Shown one piece after another: positions 49,744 through 60,617 of a stretch of 64,000 bases of DNA (the first letter of the stretch is position 1; every line of letters starts with the position of its first letter). The position numbers were made by a program, and so were the translations under genes. The DNA comes from Pseudomonas sp. GD04091 (GTDB lineage Bacteria; Pseudomonadota; Gammaproteobacteria; Pseudomonadales; Pseudomonadaceae), in the NCBI RefSeq assembly GCF_029836165.1, contig NZ_JAOEBG010000019.1, positions 1-64,000 of the forward strand, written 5' to 3'. The notes beneath the pieces are model-generated. The model was not told the DNA's origin and searched no databases. It worked only from the letters and a program-made list of their open reading frames with translations.

Positions 49744-51393
49744 TCAGGGCGTCGGTATCGCGCTGGCGTCGCTGAGGTTGGTCTGGGTATTGGCCCCCTT
49801 GAGGATCAGTTGTGCCGCCTTTTCGGCAATCATCAACGTGGGTGAACAGGTATTGCCGGAGACGATCTGCGGCATGATCGAGGCGTCGGCCACGCGCAGG
49901 CCGGGGATGCCGTGCACGCGCAGCTGGTTATCCACCACGTCGAGCGCGCCGCTGCCCATGCGGCAGGTGCCCACAGGGTGAAAGATGGTGGTGCCGATCT
50001 GGCCGGCGGCCTGGTGCAGGTCTTCCTCGCTCTGCAGGGCAGGGCCAGGCAGGTACTCGCGAGGCTCGAAGGCAGCCAGCGCCGGGGCCTGGACGATACG
50101 CCGGGTGATGCGGATGGCATCGGCGGCGACGCGCAGGTCCTCGGGATCGCTGAGGTAGTGAGGATCGATCAGCGGCGCGGCGTTCATGTCCGCCGAGCGG
50201 ATATCGATCCGTCCACGGCTGGCGGGTCGCAGGTTGCACACCGAGGCGGTGAAGGCCGGGAACCGATGCAACGGTTCGCCGAAGCGTTCCAGTGACAGCG
50301 GCTGCACGTGGTACTGCAGGTTGGCGGTCGCCTGCTCGGGGCTCGAACGTACAAAGGCGCCCAGCTGGCTCGGCGCCATGGCCAACGGGCCGCTGCGATC
50401 ATAGGCATAGCGCAGGCCCATGCCCAGCTTGCCCCACAGGCTGTTGGCCATCTGGTTGAGGGTGCGGGTGTTGCGAATCTGATAGATAAGGCGCAGTTGC
50501 AGGTGGTCCTGCAGGTTGCCACCAACGCCTGGCATCTCGTGGCGAACACCGATGCCCAGGTCTTCGAGCAGCCGCCGTGGGCCAATGCCGGAACGCTGGA
50601 GAATGCCGGGCGAACCCACGGACCCCGCGCAAAGGATGATCTCGCGACGGGCGGAAAATTCGTGCCAGTCTCCTTGCCACAGGGCCTTCACCGCCCGGGC
50701 CCGGCTGTGGTCGAGCAATACCTGGTCGACCTGCACACCGGTCAACACGGTAAGGTTCGGTCGCTTGAGGACAGGTCTGAGAAACGCCTTGGCTGAGTTC
50801 CAGCGCACACCGCTGCGCTGGTTGACCTGAAAGTATCCACAGCCGGCGTTGTCGCCGGTATTGAAGTCGGCGACCTTGGCGATGCCGCTCTGCTCGGCGG
50901 CATCGCGGAATGCGTCGAGGATCGGCCAGTTGTAGCGTTGCTGCTCGACCCGCCATTCACCCTCGGCACCGTGGCTGTCGCTGGCGCCAGCGAAGTGGTT
51001 CTCGCTGGCCTTGAACAACGGCAGCACATCCTTCCATGCCCAGCCGTCGTTGCCTTGCGCCGCCCAGCGATCGTAGTCGGCGGCCTGACCGCGCATGTAG
51101 ATCATGCCGTTGATCGACGAGCAGCCGCCGAGCACCTTGCCCCGTGGATAACCCAAGGCCCGGCCGTTCAGACCAGGCTGGGCCTCGGTCTTGAAGCACC
51201 AGTCGGTGCGTGGGTTACCGATGCAATAGAGATAGCCGACGGGGACATGAATCCAGGGGTAGTTGTCGCGGCCACCCGCCTCGAGCAGCAATACGCGGCA
51301 CGAAGGGTCGGCGGACAAGCGATTGGCCAGCAGGCAACCGGCGGGACCGGCACCCACGACCACATAGTCGTAGACAGAATCGGCTGATGGCAT
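49744..51393 (-). CDS. GMC-family oxidoreductase (choline/alcohol dehydrogenase-like)
   Basis: A 549-aa FAD-dependent GMC oxidoreductase. The FAD fold is YDYVVVGAGPAGCLLANRLS. GMC signature 1 is GYPRGKVLGGCSSINGMIYMRG, and signature 2 is GSVGSPGILQRSGIG. The catalytic His is in FHPVGTCRMG and the C-terminal NTCSPTLMIAEK. It is related to choline dehydrogenase but lies outside a bet operon, so the substrate is uncertain. ATG at 51,393 (GAGG 6 nt upstream) is chosen over a TTG two codons earlier. It is divergent from a LysR gene. Confidence 0.92.
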   Translation of the reverse strand: MPSADSVYDYVVVGAGPAGCLLANRLSADPSCRVLLLEAGGRDNYPWIHVPVGYLYCIGNPRTDWCFKTEAQPGLNGRALGYPRGKVLGGCSSINGMIYMRGQAADYDRWAAQGNDGWAWKDVLPLFKASENHFAGASDSHGAEGEWRVEQQRYNWPILDAFRDAAEQSGIAKVADFNTGDNAGCGYFQVNQRSGVRWNSAKAFLRPVLKRPNLTVLTGVQVDQVLLDHSRARAVKALWQGDWHEFSARREIILCAGSVGSPGILQRSGIGPRRLLEDLGIGVRHEMPGVGGNLQDHLQLRLIYQIRNTRTLNQMANSLWGKLGMGLRYAYDRSGPLAMAPSQLGAFVRSSPEQATANLQYHVQPLSLERFGEPLHRFPAFTASVCNLRPASRGRIDIRSADMNAAPLIDPHYLSDPEDLRVAADAIRITRRIVQAPALAAFEPREYLPGPALQSEEDLHQAAGQIGTTIFHPVGTCRMGSGALDVVDNQLRVHGIPGLRVADASIMPQIVSGNTCSPTLMIAEKAAQLILKGANTQTNLSDASAIPTP

Positions 51394-51510
51394 GTGCAAC
51401 CTCGCGCCTGATTATTATTCTTGTCCCGATCCATCTTATTGATTAATTTCGCCGAGGAAACACGAGATTTCGCGCAGCCGTTGTGCGTTTTAGCACAGCG
51501 ACTATCCGAT

Positions 51511-51535
51511 TGTGGGAGCGGGCTTGCCCCGCAAT
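51511..51535. repeat. REP element, single
   Basis: TGGGAGCGGGCTTGCCCCGC within the divergent gap of the GMC oxidoreductase and LysR genes, close to where regulatory sites are expected. Confidence 0.75.
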
Positions 51536-51567
51536 GGCTTCGACAGCCAGCACATCCAAGGACGCCC

Positions 51568-52455
51568 ATGTTCGACTGGAACGATCTGCGGTATTTCCTC
51601 GAGTTGCAGCGCAGCGGCCGCCTGCTCACCGCCGCCAAGCGCCTCAACACCACCCACAGCACCGTGGCCCGGCATATCGAGAGCATCGAGAAGCACCTGG
51701 GCACCGCGCTGTTCGTCCAGCACGCCCAGGGCTACGAACTCACGCCCTCCGGCCAGGCCCTGCTCAAGCACGCCGAAGCCATGGAGAACGTCGCCCTGCT
51801 GGCGCAGGAAGAGATCACCCAGGCCATCACGCCGCTGGGCAAGATCCGCCTGGGGGTTACGGAAGGCATCGGCATCATGTTCTTCACCCCGCGCATGAAA
51901 GCATTGTTCCAGCGCTACCCAGGGCTTGAGGTGGAACTGGTGGCCGTACCGCGTTTCGTCAGCATTCTCAACCGGGAAGCAGAGATCAGCATCCACCTGG
52001 AGCGCCCCAACGCCGACCTGCTGATCACCCGCAAGCTCACCGACTACCGCCTTGCCCTGTACGCCAGCCAGGACTACCTGGACCGCGCACCGCCGCTGCA
52101 CAGCCGCGAGGATCTGGCCCGTCACAGCTGGATCGGCTATGTCGACGACCTGCTGTTCAGCCAGGAGTTGCTGTTCCTCAACAGTTTCTGCCGGGCACCC
52201 AACGTGGTGTTCAGGAGCACCAGTGTGATCGCCCAGCAGCACGCCGCCCAGGCCGGGCTGGGCATCGCCGTGCTGCCCAACTACATGGCCCGCCACGATC
52301 CGAAGCTGGTGCGGGTGCTGCCCAGCGAGACCATTCAGCGCAGCTACTGGATCTGCACCCGCCGCGAACTGCACAAGTCGGTGCGCCTGCGGGTGGTATG
52401 GGATTACCTGCTGGCGCTGTGCGCCACCGAGCAGCACGAGTTGCTAGCCGAATAG
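51568..52455 (+). CDS. LysR-type transcriptional regulator
   Basis: A 295-aa LysR regulator: HTH at WNDLRYFLELQRSGRLLTAAKRLNTTHSTVARHIESIEKHLG, then a full-length effector domain. It is divergent from the GMC oxidoreductase across 174 bp, so it probably controls that gene and the MHS transporter. Its 3' end overlaps the convergent tauE-like gene by 12 bp. ATG at 51,568 gives the standard LysR N-terminus; the upstream extension is not similar. Confidence 0.9.
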   Translation: MFDWNDLRYFLELQRSGRLLTAAKRLNTTHSTVARHIESIEKHLGTALFVQHAQGYELTPSGQALLKHAEAMENVALLAQEEITQAITPLGKIRLGVTEGIGIMFFTPRMKALFQRYPGLEVELVAVPRFVSILNREAEISIHLERPNADLLITRKLTDYRLALYASQDYLDRAPPLHSREDLARHSWIGYVDDLLFSQELLFLNSFCRAPNVVFRSTSVIAQQHAAQAGLGIAVLPNYMARHDPKLVRVLPSETIQRSYWICTRRELHKSVRLRVVWDYLLALCATEQHELLAE

Positions 52456-53262
52456 CGCCTTGCCGGCGAGCAGCACCGCGGCACCAAAGCCGGCGACGGC
52501 GAACAGTTGCTGCAGCCGCGGGCCAGCCAGCCTGCTCGTCAACGGGCGCGCCAGCAACAGGCCAAGCACGGCGCCCACGGCAAACGGCGCTGCGACCCGC
52601 CAATGCATCACGCCTGCCAAGCTGGCACTGACCAGACTGCCGGTGGAGACCAAAGCGATCACCGCCAGCGAGGTGGCGACGATGCTTTTCATGTCCAGGT
52701 TGGTATAGCGGTTCAAAGCCGGGATGATCACGAATCCACCCCCGACGCCCAACAAGCCTGAGAGCAACCCCGAGAGCACCCCGGTGAAGGCCAGGGCCCG
52801 GGCGCAGGGCAGGGTCCAGCGTAAGCGCCCCTGCAGCGGATTGAGCACGCAGGGCATGATCTCCCGCTCGCCACAAGGCGACTCGCCACGCAGCTCGCGG
52901 GCCGCCTTGCGCCAGATACGTAGGCAGGCATAGACCAGTACCGCGGCGAACACCAGTGCCAGCGGTGCATTGGGCACGCGGTGCGCCAGCATCAGGCCGA
53001 TCGGTGCGCAGGCAATACCGATCACGGCGATGAACAATGCCGCCCGGTAGCGTACCCGCCCCTGGCGCAGCCCCAGCACCGCACCCACTGCCGCCGCCAG
53101 GCCCACGGCCAGCAAGCCGATCGGTGCCGCCTCGACCATGCTCAGCCCAAGGCCGAATACCAGCAACGGTACCGCGAGAATACCGCCGCCGGCGCCGGTA
53201 AGGGCCAATACCGCGCCAATGATCGCACCGAACACGGCACCCAGCAGTTGGTGTTCGATCAC
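52444..53262 (-). CDS. TauE/SafE-family sulfite/sulfur-compound exporter
   Basis: A 272-aa integral membrane protein with about eight helices in two similar halves (GAVLALTGAGGGILAVPLLVFGLGLS and GVLSGLLSGLLGVGGGFVIIPALNRY), the TauE/SafE pattern. It starts with GTG at 53,262, overlapping the sqr stop (GTGA) with GAGG 7 nt upstream, so it is translationally coupled to sulfide:quinone oxidoreductase. Position suggests export of sulfite or thiosulfate formed by persulfide oxidation; this is inference. Confidence 0.9.
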   Translation of the reverse strand: MIEHQLLGAVFGAIIGAVLALTGAGGGILAVPLLVFGLGLSMVEAAPIGLLAVGLAAAVGAVLGLRQGRVRYRAALFIAVIGIACAPIGLMLAHRVPNAPLALVFAAVLVYACLRIWRKAARELRGESPCGEREIMPCVLNPLQGRLRWTLPCARALAFTGVLSGLLSGLLGVGGGFVIIPALNRYTNLDMKSIVATSLAVIALVSTGSLVSASLAGVMHWRVAAPFAVGAVLGLLLARPLTSRLAGPRLQQLFAVAGFGAAVLLAGKALFG

Positions 53263-54539
53263 TGCTGCGCCTCGACCACCAAGGGTTGCGGACGTGCCAG
53301 CCACTCACGGCCCTTGAGCATGGCTTTCCAGTACAGCGGCGGCAGGACTCGGGCTTTTAGCAGCCAGGCCAGGCGTGTCGGCTGACGACCATCGAGCAGC
53401 CAGCGGGGGAAGCTCGGCGCCACCTTGCCGCCGTAGGTGAACTCGGCGAGGACGATCTTGCCGCGCTCCACCGTCAACGGGCATGAGCCGTATCCATCGT
53501 ACTGGGCCAGCGTCGATAGCCGCCCAAGGGCCACCAGTACGTTGTTGGCCACCACCGGCGCCTGCTTGCGGGCGGCGGCGGCGGTCTTGGCATTGGTGGT
53601 GTTGGCCACGTCACCCAAGGCATGGATGTTGCCGAACTGGCGATGGCGCAGGGTGTGGGGATCGACATCCACCCAGCCCGAGGCATCGGCCAGTGGGCTC
53701 TGGCGGATAAAGTCCGGCGCCACTTGCGGTGGCACCACATGCAGCATGTCGAAGGCCTCGACGCGAGTTTCCGTACTGCCGTCGGGAAGGGTGCGGACGA
53801 AGGTGGCGCGCTTGTTCGGGCCATCCACCGCTGTCAGGCGATGTTGATAGTTGAGGTCCACACCGTACTTGTCGATGTAGCTCATCAACGCCGGCACATA
53901 GTCGGGAACACCGAACAGCACCGCACCGGCATTGAAGAAGCTGGCCCTGACATGGCCCAGCTGGCCGGTGCGCAACCAGTGATCGCACGACAGGTACAAC
54001 GCCTTCTGCGGCGCGCCGGCACACTTGATCGGCATCGGCGGCTGGGTGAAGAGGGCACGCCCCTGCTTGAGGTTCTGCACCAGTTGCCAGGTGTAGGGCG
54101 CCAGGTCATAGCGGTAGTTGGAGGTGACACCATTGCGACCAAGAGTCTCGTTCAAACCCTCGATGGCATTCCAGTCGAGTTTCAAACCTGGGCAGACCAC
54201 CAGCTGCTCATAGCTGACGGCGCGGCCGCCCTCGAGCACCACCAGTTGTCCCTGAGGGTCGAAGCCTTCCACTCGCGCCTTGATCCAGCGCACACCACGG
54301 GGCAGGGTGGCCTCCATGGTGTGGGCGGTGCTCGGTGCCTTGAACACACCGGCGCCGACCATGGTCCAGCCGGGCTGATAGTAATGCACGTCGGCCGGAT
54401 CGATCAGGGCGATATCCAGTGACGGGTCGCGGGCGATCAGGCTGGACGCGGTGGCGATGCCAGCGGCACCGGCACCGACGATCACCACCTTGTGGTGGTC
54501 GGCACGGGAGGAGTCGACAGGGGACAGCAAGGCAGGCAT
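53259..54539 (-). CDS. sqr: sulfide:quinone oxidoreductase
   Basis: A membrane-associated flavoprotein oxidising sulfide to sulfane sulfur and passing electrons to quinone. The 426-aa protein has the FAD loop VGAGAAG (residues 21-27). The two catalytic cysteines in the pattern of the human-type (type II) enzyme are Cys173 in PIKCAGAPQK and Cys353 in YDGYGSCPL. It is the second gene of the pdo-sqr-tauE operon, 40 bp after pdo. SD GGAA precedes the ATG. Confidence 0.93.
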   Translation of the reverse strand: MPALLSPVDSSRADHHKVVIVGAGAAGIATASSLIARDPSLDIALIDPADVHYYQPGWTMVGAGVFKAPSTAHTMEATLPRGVRWIKARVEGFDPQGQLVVLEGGRAVSYEQLVVCPGLKLDWNAIEGLNETLGRNGVTSNYRYDLAPYTWQLVQNLKQGRALFTQPPMPIKCAGAPQKALYLSCDHWLRTGQLGHVRASFFNAGAVLFGVPDYVPALMSYIDKYGVDLNYQHRLTAVDGPNKRATFVRTLPDGSTETRVEAFDMLHVVPPQVAPDFIRQSPLADASGWVDVDPHTLRHRQFGNIHALGDVANTTNAKTAAAARKQAPVVANNVLVALGRLSTLAQYDGYGSCPLTVERGKIVLAEFTYGGKVAPSFPRWLLDGRQPTRLAWLLKARVLPPLYWKAMLKGREWLARPQPLVVEAQQ

Positions 54540-54579
54540 GGGAAGTTCCTTTGAATCTTCGTTATGGGCACGGCGTGGC

Positions 54580-55464
54580 TTACAGCTTGTTCAGCGGGAT
54601 CTTCAGGTAGCTCACGCCGTTCTCTTCGGGTTCGGGAAATTGCCCACTGCGCATGTTGATCTGCACCGAAGGCAGGATCAGCACGGGCATGTCGAGGGTC
54701 TTGTCGCGGGCTTCGCGCATCTCGACGAAGCTGTCTTCGCTGACCCCCTCATGGATATGGATGTTGTCTGCCCGTTGCTCGGCCACGGTGGTGACGTAGC
54801 ACAGCTCACGGCCACCGGGCAGATAGTCGTGGCACATGAACAGCCGGGTCTGGTCGGGGAAGGCGAGCAGTCGGCGGATCGACTTGTACAGGGTTCTCGC
54901 GCTGGCCCCGGGGAAGTCGCAACGGGCGGTTCCGTAGTCGGGCGTGAACAGCGTGTCACCGACGAACAAGGCTGTCTCGCCTGCATCCTCGACCATGTAG
55001 CTCATGCACGCCGGGGTGTGGCCTGGCGTGTGCAGCGCGCGTGCATGCAGGTTGCCGATGCGAAAGCCTTCTTCATCTTCGAACAGGACATCGAACTGGC
55101 TACCGTCGCGAGCGAAACCAGGCTCGGCGTTGAACAGGGTGCCGAAGACCTTCTGCACCTGGGTGATCTGCGCACCGATCGCGATGCTGCCGCCAAGCTC
55201 CTGCTTCAGATACGCGGCGGCTGACAGGTGGTCGGCATGCACATGGGTGTCCAGGATCCATTGCACCTTGGCGTCCAGCGCCTCGACACGGGCAATCAGC
55301 TTGTCCGCCGATTCGGTGCAGGTGCGGCCAGACTTGGGGTCGTAGTCCAGCACGCTGTCGATCAGCGCGCAGTGGCGTGTCTCGCCGTCCATGACCAGGT
55401 AACTGATGGTCCAGGTCGCCTTGTCGAAGAACGCTTCGACGTGAAGGTTGTTGCCGATGATCAT
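54580..55464 (-). CDS. persulfide dioxygenase (ETHE1/Blh-like metallo-beta-lactamase fold)
   Basis: An iron enzyme oxidising glutathione persulfide, the product of SQR, to sulfite. The 294-aa protein has the metallo-beta-lactamase motif THVHADHL (His74, His76, Asp78, His79), then LHTPGHTPACMSYMV and FVGDTLFTPDYGTARCDFPG. This long form fits the PDO2/Blh subgroup; I recall P. putida PDO of this group having been characterised. It is the first gene of the operon and its promoter region has a sigma54-type element. Confidence 0.92.
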   Translation of the reverse strand: MIIGNNLHVEAFFDKATWTISYLVMDGETRHCALIDSVLDYDPKSGRTCTESADKLIARVEALDAKVQWILDTHVHADHLSAAAYLKQELGGSIAIGAQITQVQKVFGTLFNAEPGFARDGSQFDVLFEDEEGFRIGNLHARALHTPGHTPACMSYMVEDAGETALFVGDTLFTPDYGTARCDFPGASARTLYKSIRRLLAFPDQTRLFMCHDYLPGGRELCYVTTVAEQRADNIHIHEGVSEDSFVEMREARDKTLDMPVLILPSVQINMRSGQFPEPEENGVSYLKIPLNKL

Positions 55465-55520
55465 TGCACTCTCCAGTTATCCCGCGCCTCCTTGAAGGCT
55501 TAGGCAGTGGAAGGGGTTTT

Positions 55521-55537
55521 ATCAAGATACATGCCAG
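55521..55537 (-). promoter_or_regulatory. sigma54-type promoter of the pdo-sqr-tauE operon
   Basis: On the minus strand CTGGCATGTATCTTGAT matches the -24/-12 consensus TGGCAC-N5-TTGCW, with correct GG-N10 spacing and one departure (GA for GC at -12). Transcription would start about 50 nt before the pdo start codon. Confidence 0.7.
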
Positions 55538-55557
55538 CCCTTCTGATGGACGCCCGC

Positions 55558-55589
55558 CCCCTGTGGGAGCGGGCTTGCCTCGCGAGCGG
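55558..55589. repeat. REP element, single, between sigma54 promoter and activator sites
   Basis: TGGGAGCGGGCTTGCCTCGC. It separates the -24/-12 promoter (55,521-55,537) from the TGGCAGT array (55,592-55,658). Confidence 0.75.
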
Positions 55590-55591
55590 TG

Positions 55592-55658
55592 TGGCAGTGG
55601 ATGGCAAAAGTGACAGTCGGTGGCAGTCGACTGTCAGCCAATGGCAGTGTTTGGCAGT
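55592..55658. promoter_or_regulatory. TGGCAGT repeat array, candidate FisR enhancer sites
   Basis: Four exact TGGCAGT copies start at 55,592, 55,621, 55,642 and 55,652, with variants TGGCAAA and TGACAGT between. The copy at 55,621 forms a near-perfect 16-bp dyad TGGCAGTCGACTGTCA. The array is about 60-135 bp upstream of the sigma54 promoter, as expected for an enhancer-binding protein. It ends 38 bp before the fisR start, allowing autoregulation. Confidence 0.7.
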
Positions 55659-55696
55659 CCTTGGTACGCTCGCCTGGTCCTTTATCTGGTGCTGTC

Positions 55697-56998
55697 ATGC
55701 TAGTCGCCTCCCATCCCGCGATTCTCGCGCTGGTGTCCTACCTCGAACACGATGTGCTGCCCAGCATCGTGCTGGACACCGACTACAACATCCTCGCTGC
55801 CAACGGGGCGTACCGCCGCCAGTTCGGCAACGAGAAACACGCGCCGATCGGCGAGAAATGCCATCGGGTCTCGCACCACTATGCCGTCCCTTGCGACCAG
55901 GCCGGTGAGCACTGTCCACTGCGCAAGTCGTTGGACAGCAAGATGCCGGAACGCGTGCTGCATATCCATCACACCCCGCGCGGGCCAGAGCATGTGGATG
56001 TGGAGCTACGTCCGATCCTCGACGACGAGGGCAGGGTGGTGGCGTTCGTCGAGCGCCTCACCAGCGTCACCCTGGCGTCGGCCCAACCTCAGCAGCAAGG
56101 GCTGGTGGGTCGGGCACCAGCGTTCAAGGCAGCCGTGGCCAGCTTGCAGCGCGCGGCGCCCGCACAGATTCCGGTATTGCTCCAGGGCGAATCCGGCACG
56201 GGCAAGGAACTGTTCGCCCGAGCCTTGCACCTGGGCAGCCCCAGAGCCAATGGTCCCTTGGTGGTGGTGGACTGTACCGGGCTGACCGAGTCGTTGTTCG
56301 AGAGTGAGTTGTTCGGCTATGAGAAAGGCGCCTTTACCGGCGCGACTCAACGCAAGACCGGCCTGGCCGAAGCGGCCCATGGGGGAACTCTATTCCTCGA
56401 TGAGATCGGTGAGGTACCACTGGCGATGCAGGTCAAGCTGCTACGCCTGATCGAGTCCGGCAGCTTTCGCCCAGTCGGCAGTACACGCACGGTTCACTCG
56501 GACTTTCGCCTGGTTTCGGCCACGCACAAGCCATTGAAAGAGATGACCGCTGACGGAACGTTCCGCGAAGACCTGTATTACCGCATCAGCGGCTTCCCGA
56601 TCCGCCTGCCGGCGTTGCGTGAACGGGTCGAGGATTTGCCGTTACTCTGCGAAAGCCTGCTGCAACGCATGGCCGGTAAGCACTCGCCCAAGTTGACACC
56701 TGAAGCACTTGAGCGCCTGAACCTGCATACATTCCCAGGCAATATCCGCGAGCTCAGGAACATTCTGGAGCGCGCCCGGTTGTTCGCTGATGACGGGCTG
56801 ATCCGCCCCGAGCATCTTCCAGAGGACATCTATCCGGTAACCAGGCCGGTAGGCTACCGAGGTCGCGGCAAGAACGAGATGGCCGACCTGGCACACGCGC
56901 TGGAAACGTTCAACGGATCTCGCAGCGAGCTGGCTGACCATCTGGGCATGAGTGAGCGCACGCTGTACCGCCGACTGAAGGCTTTGGGCATTTCGTAG
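55697..56998 (+). CDS. fisR: sigma54-dependent activator, FisR-type sulfane sulfur sensor
   Basis: A 433-aa enhancer-binding protein. The N-terminal PAS-like sensor domain (1-125) has cysteines at 55, 66 and 73. The central AAA+ domain has Walker A GESGTGKE (164-171) and the sigma54-contact loop GAFTGA (211-216). A C-terminal Fis-type HTH follows (ALETFNGSRSELADHLGMSERTLYRRLKALG). In Cupriavidus FisR, I recall sensor cysteines 53, 64 and 71; the spacing (11 and 7) is identical here. It is divergent from pdo-sqr-tauE, which it should activate in response to sulfane sulfur. ATG at 55,697 is chosen since the upstream extension is the operator array. Its stop codon overlaps a parS site. Confidence 0.92.
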   Translation: MLVASHPAILALVSYLEHDVLPSIVLDTDYNILAANGAYRRQFGNEKHAPIGEKCHRVSHHYAVPCDQAGEHCPLRKSLDSKMPERVLHIHHTPRGPEHVDVELRPILDDEGRVVAFVERLTSVTLASAQPQQQGLVGRAPAFKAAVASLQRAAPAQIPVLLQGESGTGKELFARALHLGSPRANGPLVVVDCTGLTESLFESELFGYEKGAFTGATQRKTGLAEAAHGGTLFLDEIGEVPLAMQVKLLRLIESGSFRPVGSTRTVHSDFRLVSATHKPLKEMTADGTFREDLYYRISGFPIRLPALRERVEDLPLLCESLLQRMAGKHSPKLTPEALERLNLHTFPGNIRELRNILERARLFADDGLIRPEHLPEDIYPVTRPVGYRGRGKNEMADLAHALETFNGSRSELADHLGMSERTLYRRLKALGIS

Positions 56999-57011
56999 TT
57001 CCACGTGGAAC
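56998..57011. other. parS centromere-like site 1
   Basis: Perfect palindrome GTTCCACGTGGAAC, the core of Pseudomonas parS bound by ParB. One flanking base departs from the 16-bp form (AGTTCC...GAACA). It begins on the last base of the fisR stop codon. Confidence 0.85.
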
Positions 57012-57021
57012 ATTTGCGCAG

Positions 57022-57058
57022 GCGAAAAAAAACCAATCCGTAAGGATTGGTTTTTTTT
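57022..57058. terminator. bidirectional intrinsic terminator between fisR and gyrB
   Basis: AACCAATCC / GGATTGGTT stem with a GTAA tetraloop, flanked by an A-run and a T8 run. It serves both convergent genes. Confidence 0.92.
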
Positions 57059-57073
57059 CGTGCTACCTGCTGA

Positions 57074-59494
<2,421 letters not shown>

Positions 59495-59498
59495 GCCT

Positions 59499-60602
59499 TC
59501 ACTCCCGATGGTCGTGGGTCTGGGTGATACGGCCTTGTTCCACGTGGAACAAGGCGACTGGCGTTTCCGTCTGCCAGCCTTCCCTCAGAAATTCGTGGTC
59601 TACGCAGGTGATGAACACCTGGCAGTTCAATTCTTCAAGCAAGCGGCACAGGGCGCGGCGGTGCTGCTCGTCCAGTTCGGACGGCAAGTCATCCACCAGA
59701 TAAATACACTGACCGCGACGAACCTGGCTGACCAGGTGCCCTTGGGCGATACGCAGGGCACAGACCACCAGCTTCTGCTGCCCTCGCGAAAGGATGTCGG
59801 CCGCGTTGTTCGCGCCCAATCGAAGGCGCAGATCAGCACGCTGTGGCCCGGCCTGGGTATGGCCCATCTGCTGATCGCGAAGGAGAGAGGTTGCGAGGAC
59901 TTCGTTGAGTTCCCGGTCCTTGTCCCAGCCTCGGTAATAGCTCAGGGTCAGCCCGTCCAGTTCGACCAGCTCGCTCAGGGTTCGCTCGAAGACGGGCTTC
60001 AAGGCCTTGATATAGTTGCGACGGTATTCATCTATCTCCGCACTGGCGAGACATAACTCCCGATCCCAGGCGGCTTGCGAAACGGCGTCCAGTGTACCAT
60101 GCCGCAGCCATGAGTTCCGCTGCCGCAGGGCCTTCTGCAGGCGTTGCCAGGTGACCATGAAGCGGGGTTCCACGTGGAACACACCCCAATCCAGAAACTG
60201 CCGGCGTACCTTGGGCGCCCCCTCGAGCAACCTGAAACTGTCCGGGTTGATCAATTGCAGCGGCAGCATCTCGGCCAGTTGCGCGGCGCTGCGCGCATTC
60301 TGTCCATCGATGCGGATGGTGAAGTCGCCCTGACGCTCGCGAGAGACCCCAAGGTTGCTGGTACCGCCTTCCGCCAGTTCGACCTGGCCAAATACGGTAC
60401 ACGTCGGCTGGTCGTACTGGATCACCGGATTCAACCGGGTACTGCGAAACGAGCGGGCCAGGCCGAGCAGATGCACAGCTTCGAGCACGCTGGTCTTGCC
60501 GCTGCCGTTTGCGCCGTAAAGGATGTTGATGCGGGGGGAGGGTGAGAGGGTCACCGGGTGCAGGTTGCGCACCGCGGTGACCGAGAGACGTCGAAGGGAC
60601 AT
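59499..60602 (-). CDS. recF: DNA replication and repair protein RecF
   Basis: An ABC/SMC-like ATPase that helps load RecA at gaps. The 367-aa product has Walker A ILYGANGSGKTSVLEAVHLL, the signature ILSRGQQKLVVCALRIAQG and Walker B YLVDDLPSELD. Its coding sequence contains two parS sites; each is read as Phe-His-Val-Glu (VFHVEPRFM and LFHVEQGRI). It is 15 bp after dnaN and 4 bp before gyrB. Confidence 0.97.
   Translation of the reverse strand: MSLRRLSVTAVRNLHPVTLSPSPRINILYGANGSGKTSVLEAVHLLGLARSFRSTRLNPVIQYDQPTCTVFGQVELAEGGTSNLGVSRERQGDFTIRIDGQNARSAAQLAEMLPLQLINPDSFRLLEGAPKVRRQFLDWGVFHVEPRFMVTWQRLQKALRQRNSWLRHGTLDAVSQAAWDRELCLASAEIDEYRRNYIKALKPVFERTLSELVELDGLTLSYYRGWDKDRELNEVLATSLLRDQQMGHTQAGPQRADLRLRLGANNAADILSRGQQKLVVCALRIAQGHLVSQVRRGQCIYLVDDLPSELDEQHRRALCRLLEELNCQVFITCVDHEFLREGWQTETPVALFHVEQGRITQTHDHRE
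59532..59555. other. parS centromere-like site 2 (inside recF)
   Basis: The 14-bp core GTTCCACGTGGAAC (59,537-59,550) sits in a perfect 24-bp palindrome, with arms reading GCCTT outside the core. It is the best parS in the window, and is read as FHVE within RecF. Confidence 0.92.
60167..60180. other. parS centromere-like site 3 (inside recF)
   Basis: Perfect GTTCCACGTGGAAC core, flanked GG...AC, coding FHVE in the RecF segment GVFHVEPRF. Confidence 0.88.
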
Positions 60603-60617
60603 GTCGCCTGCTATGGG

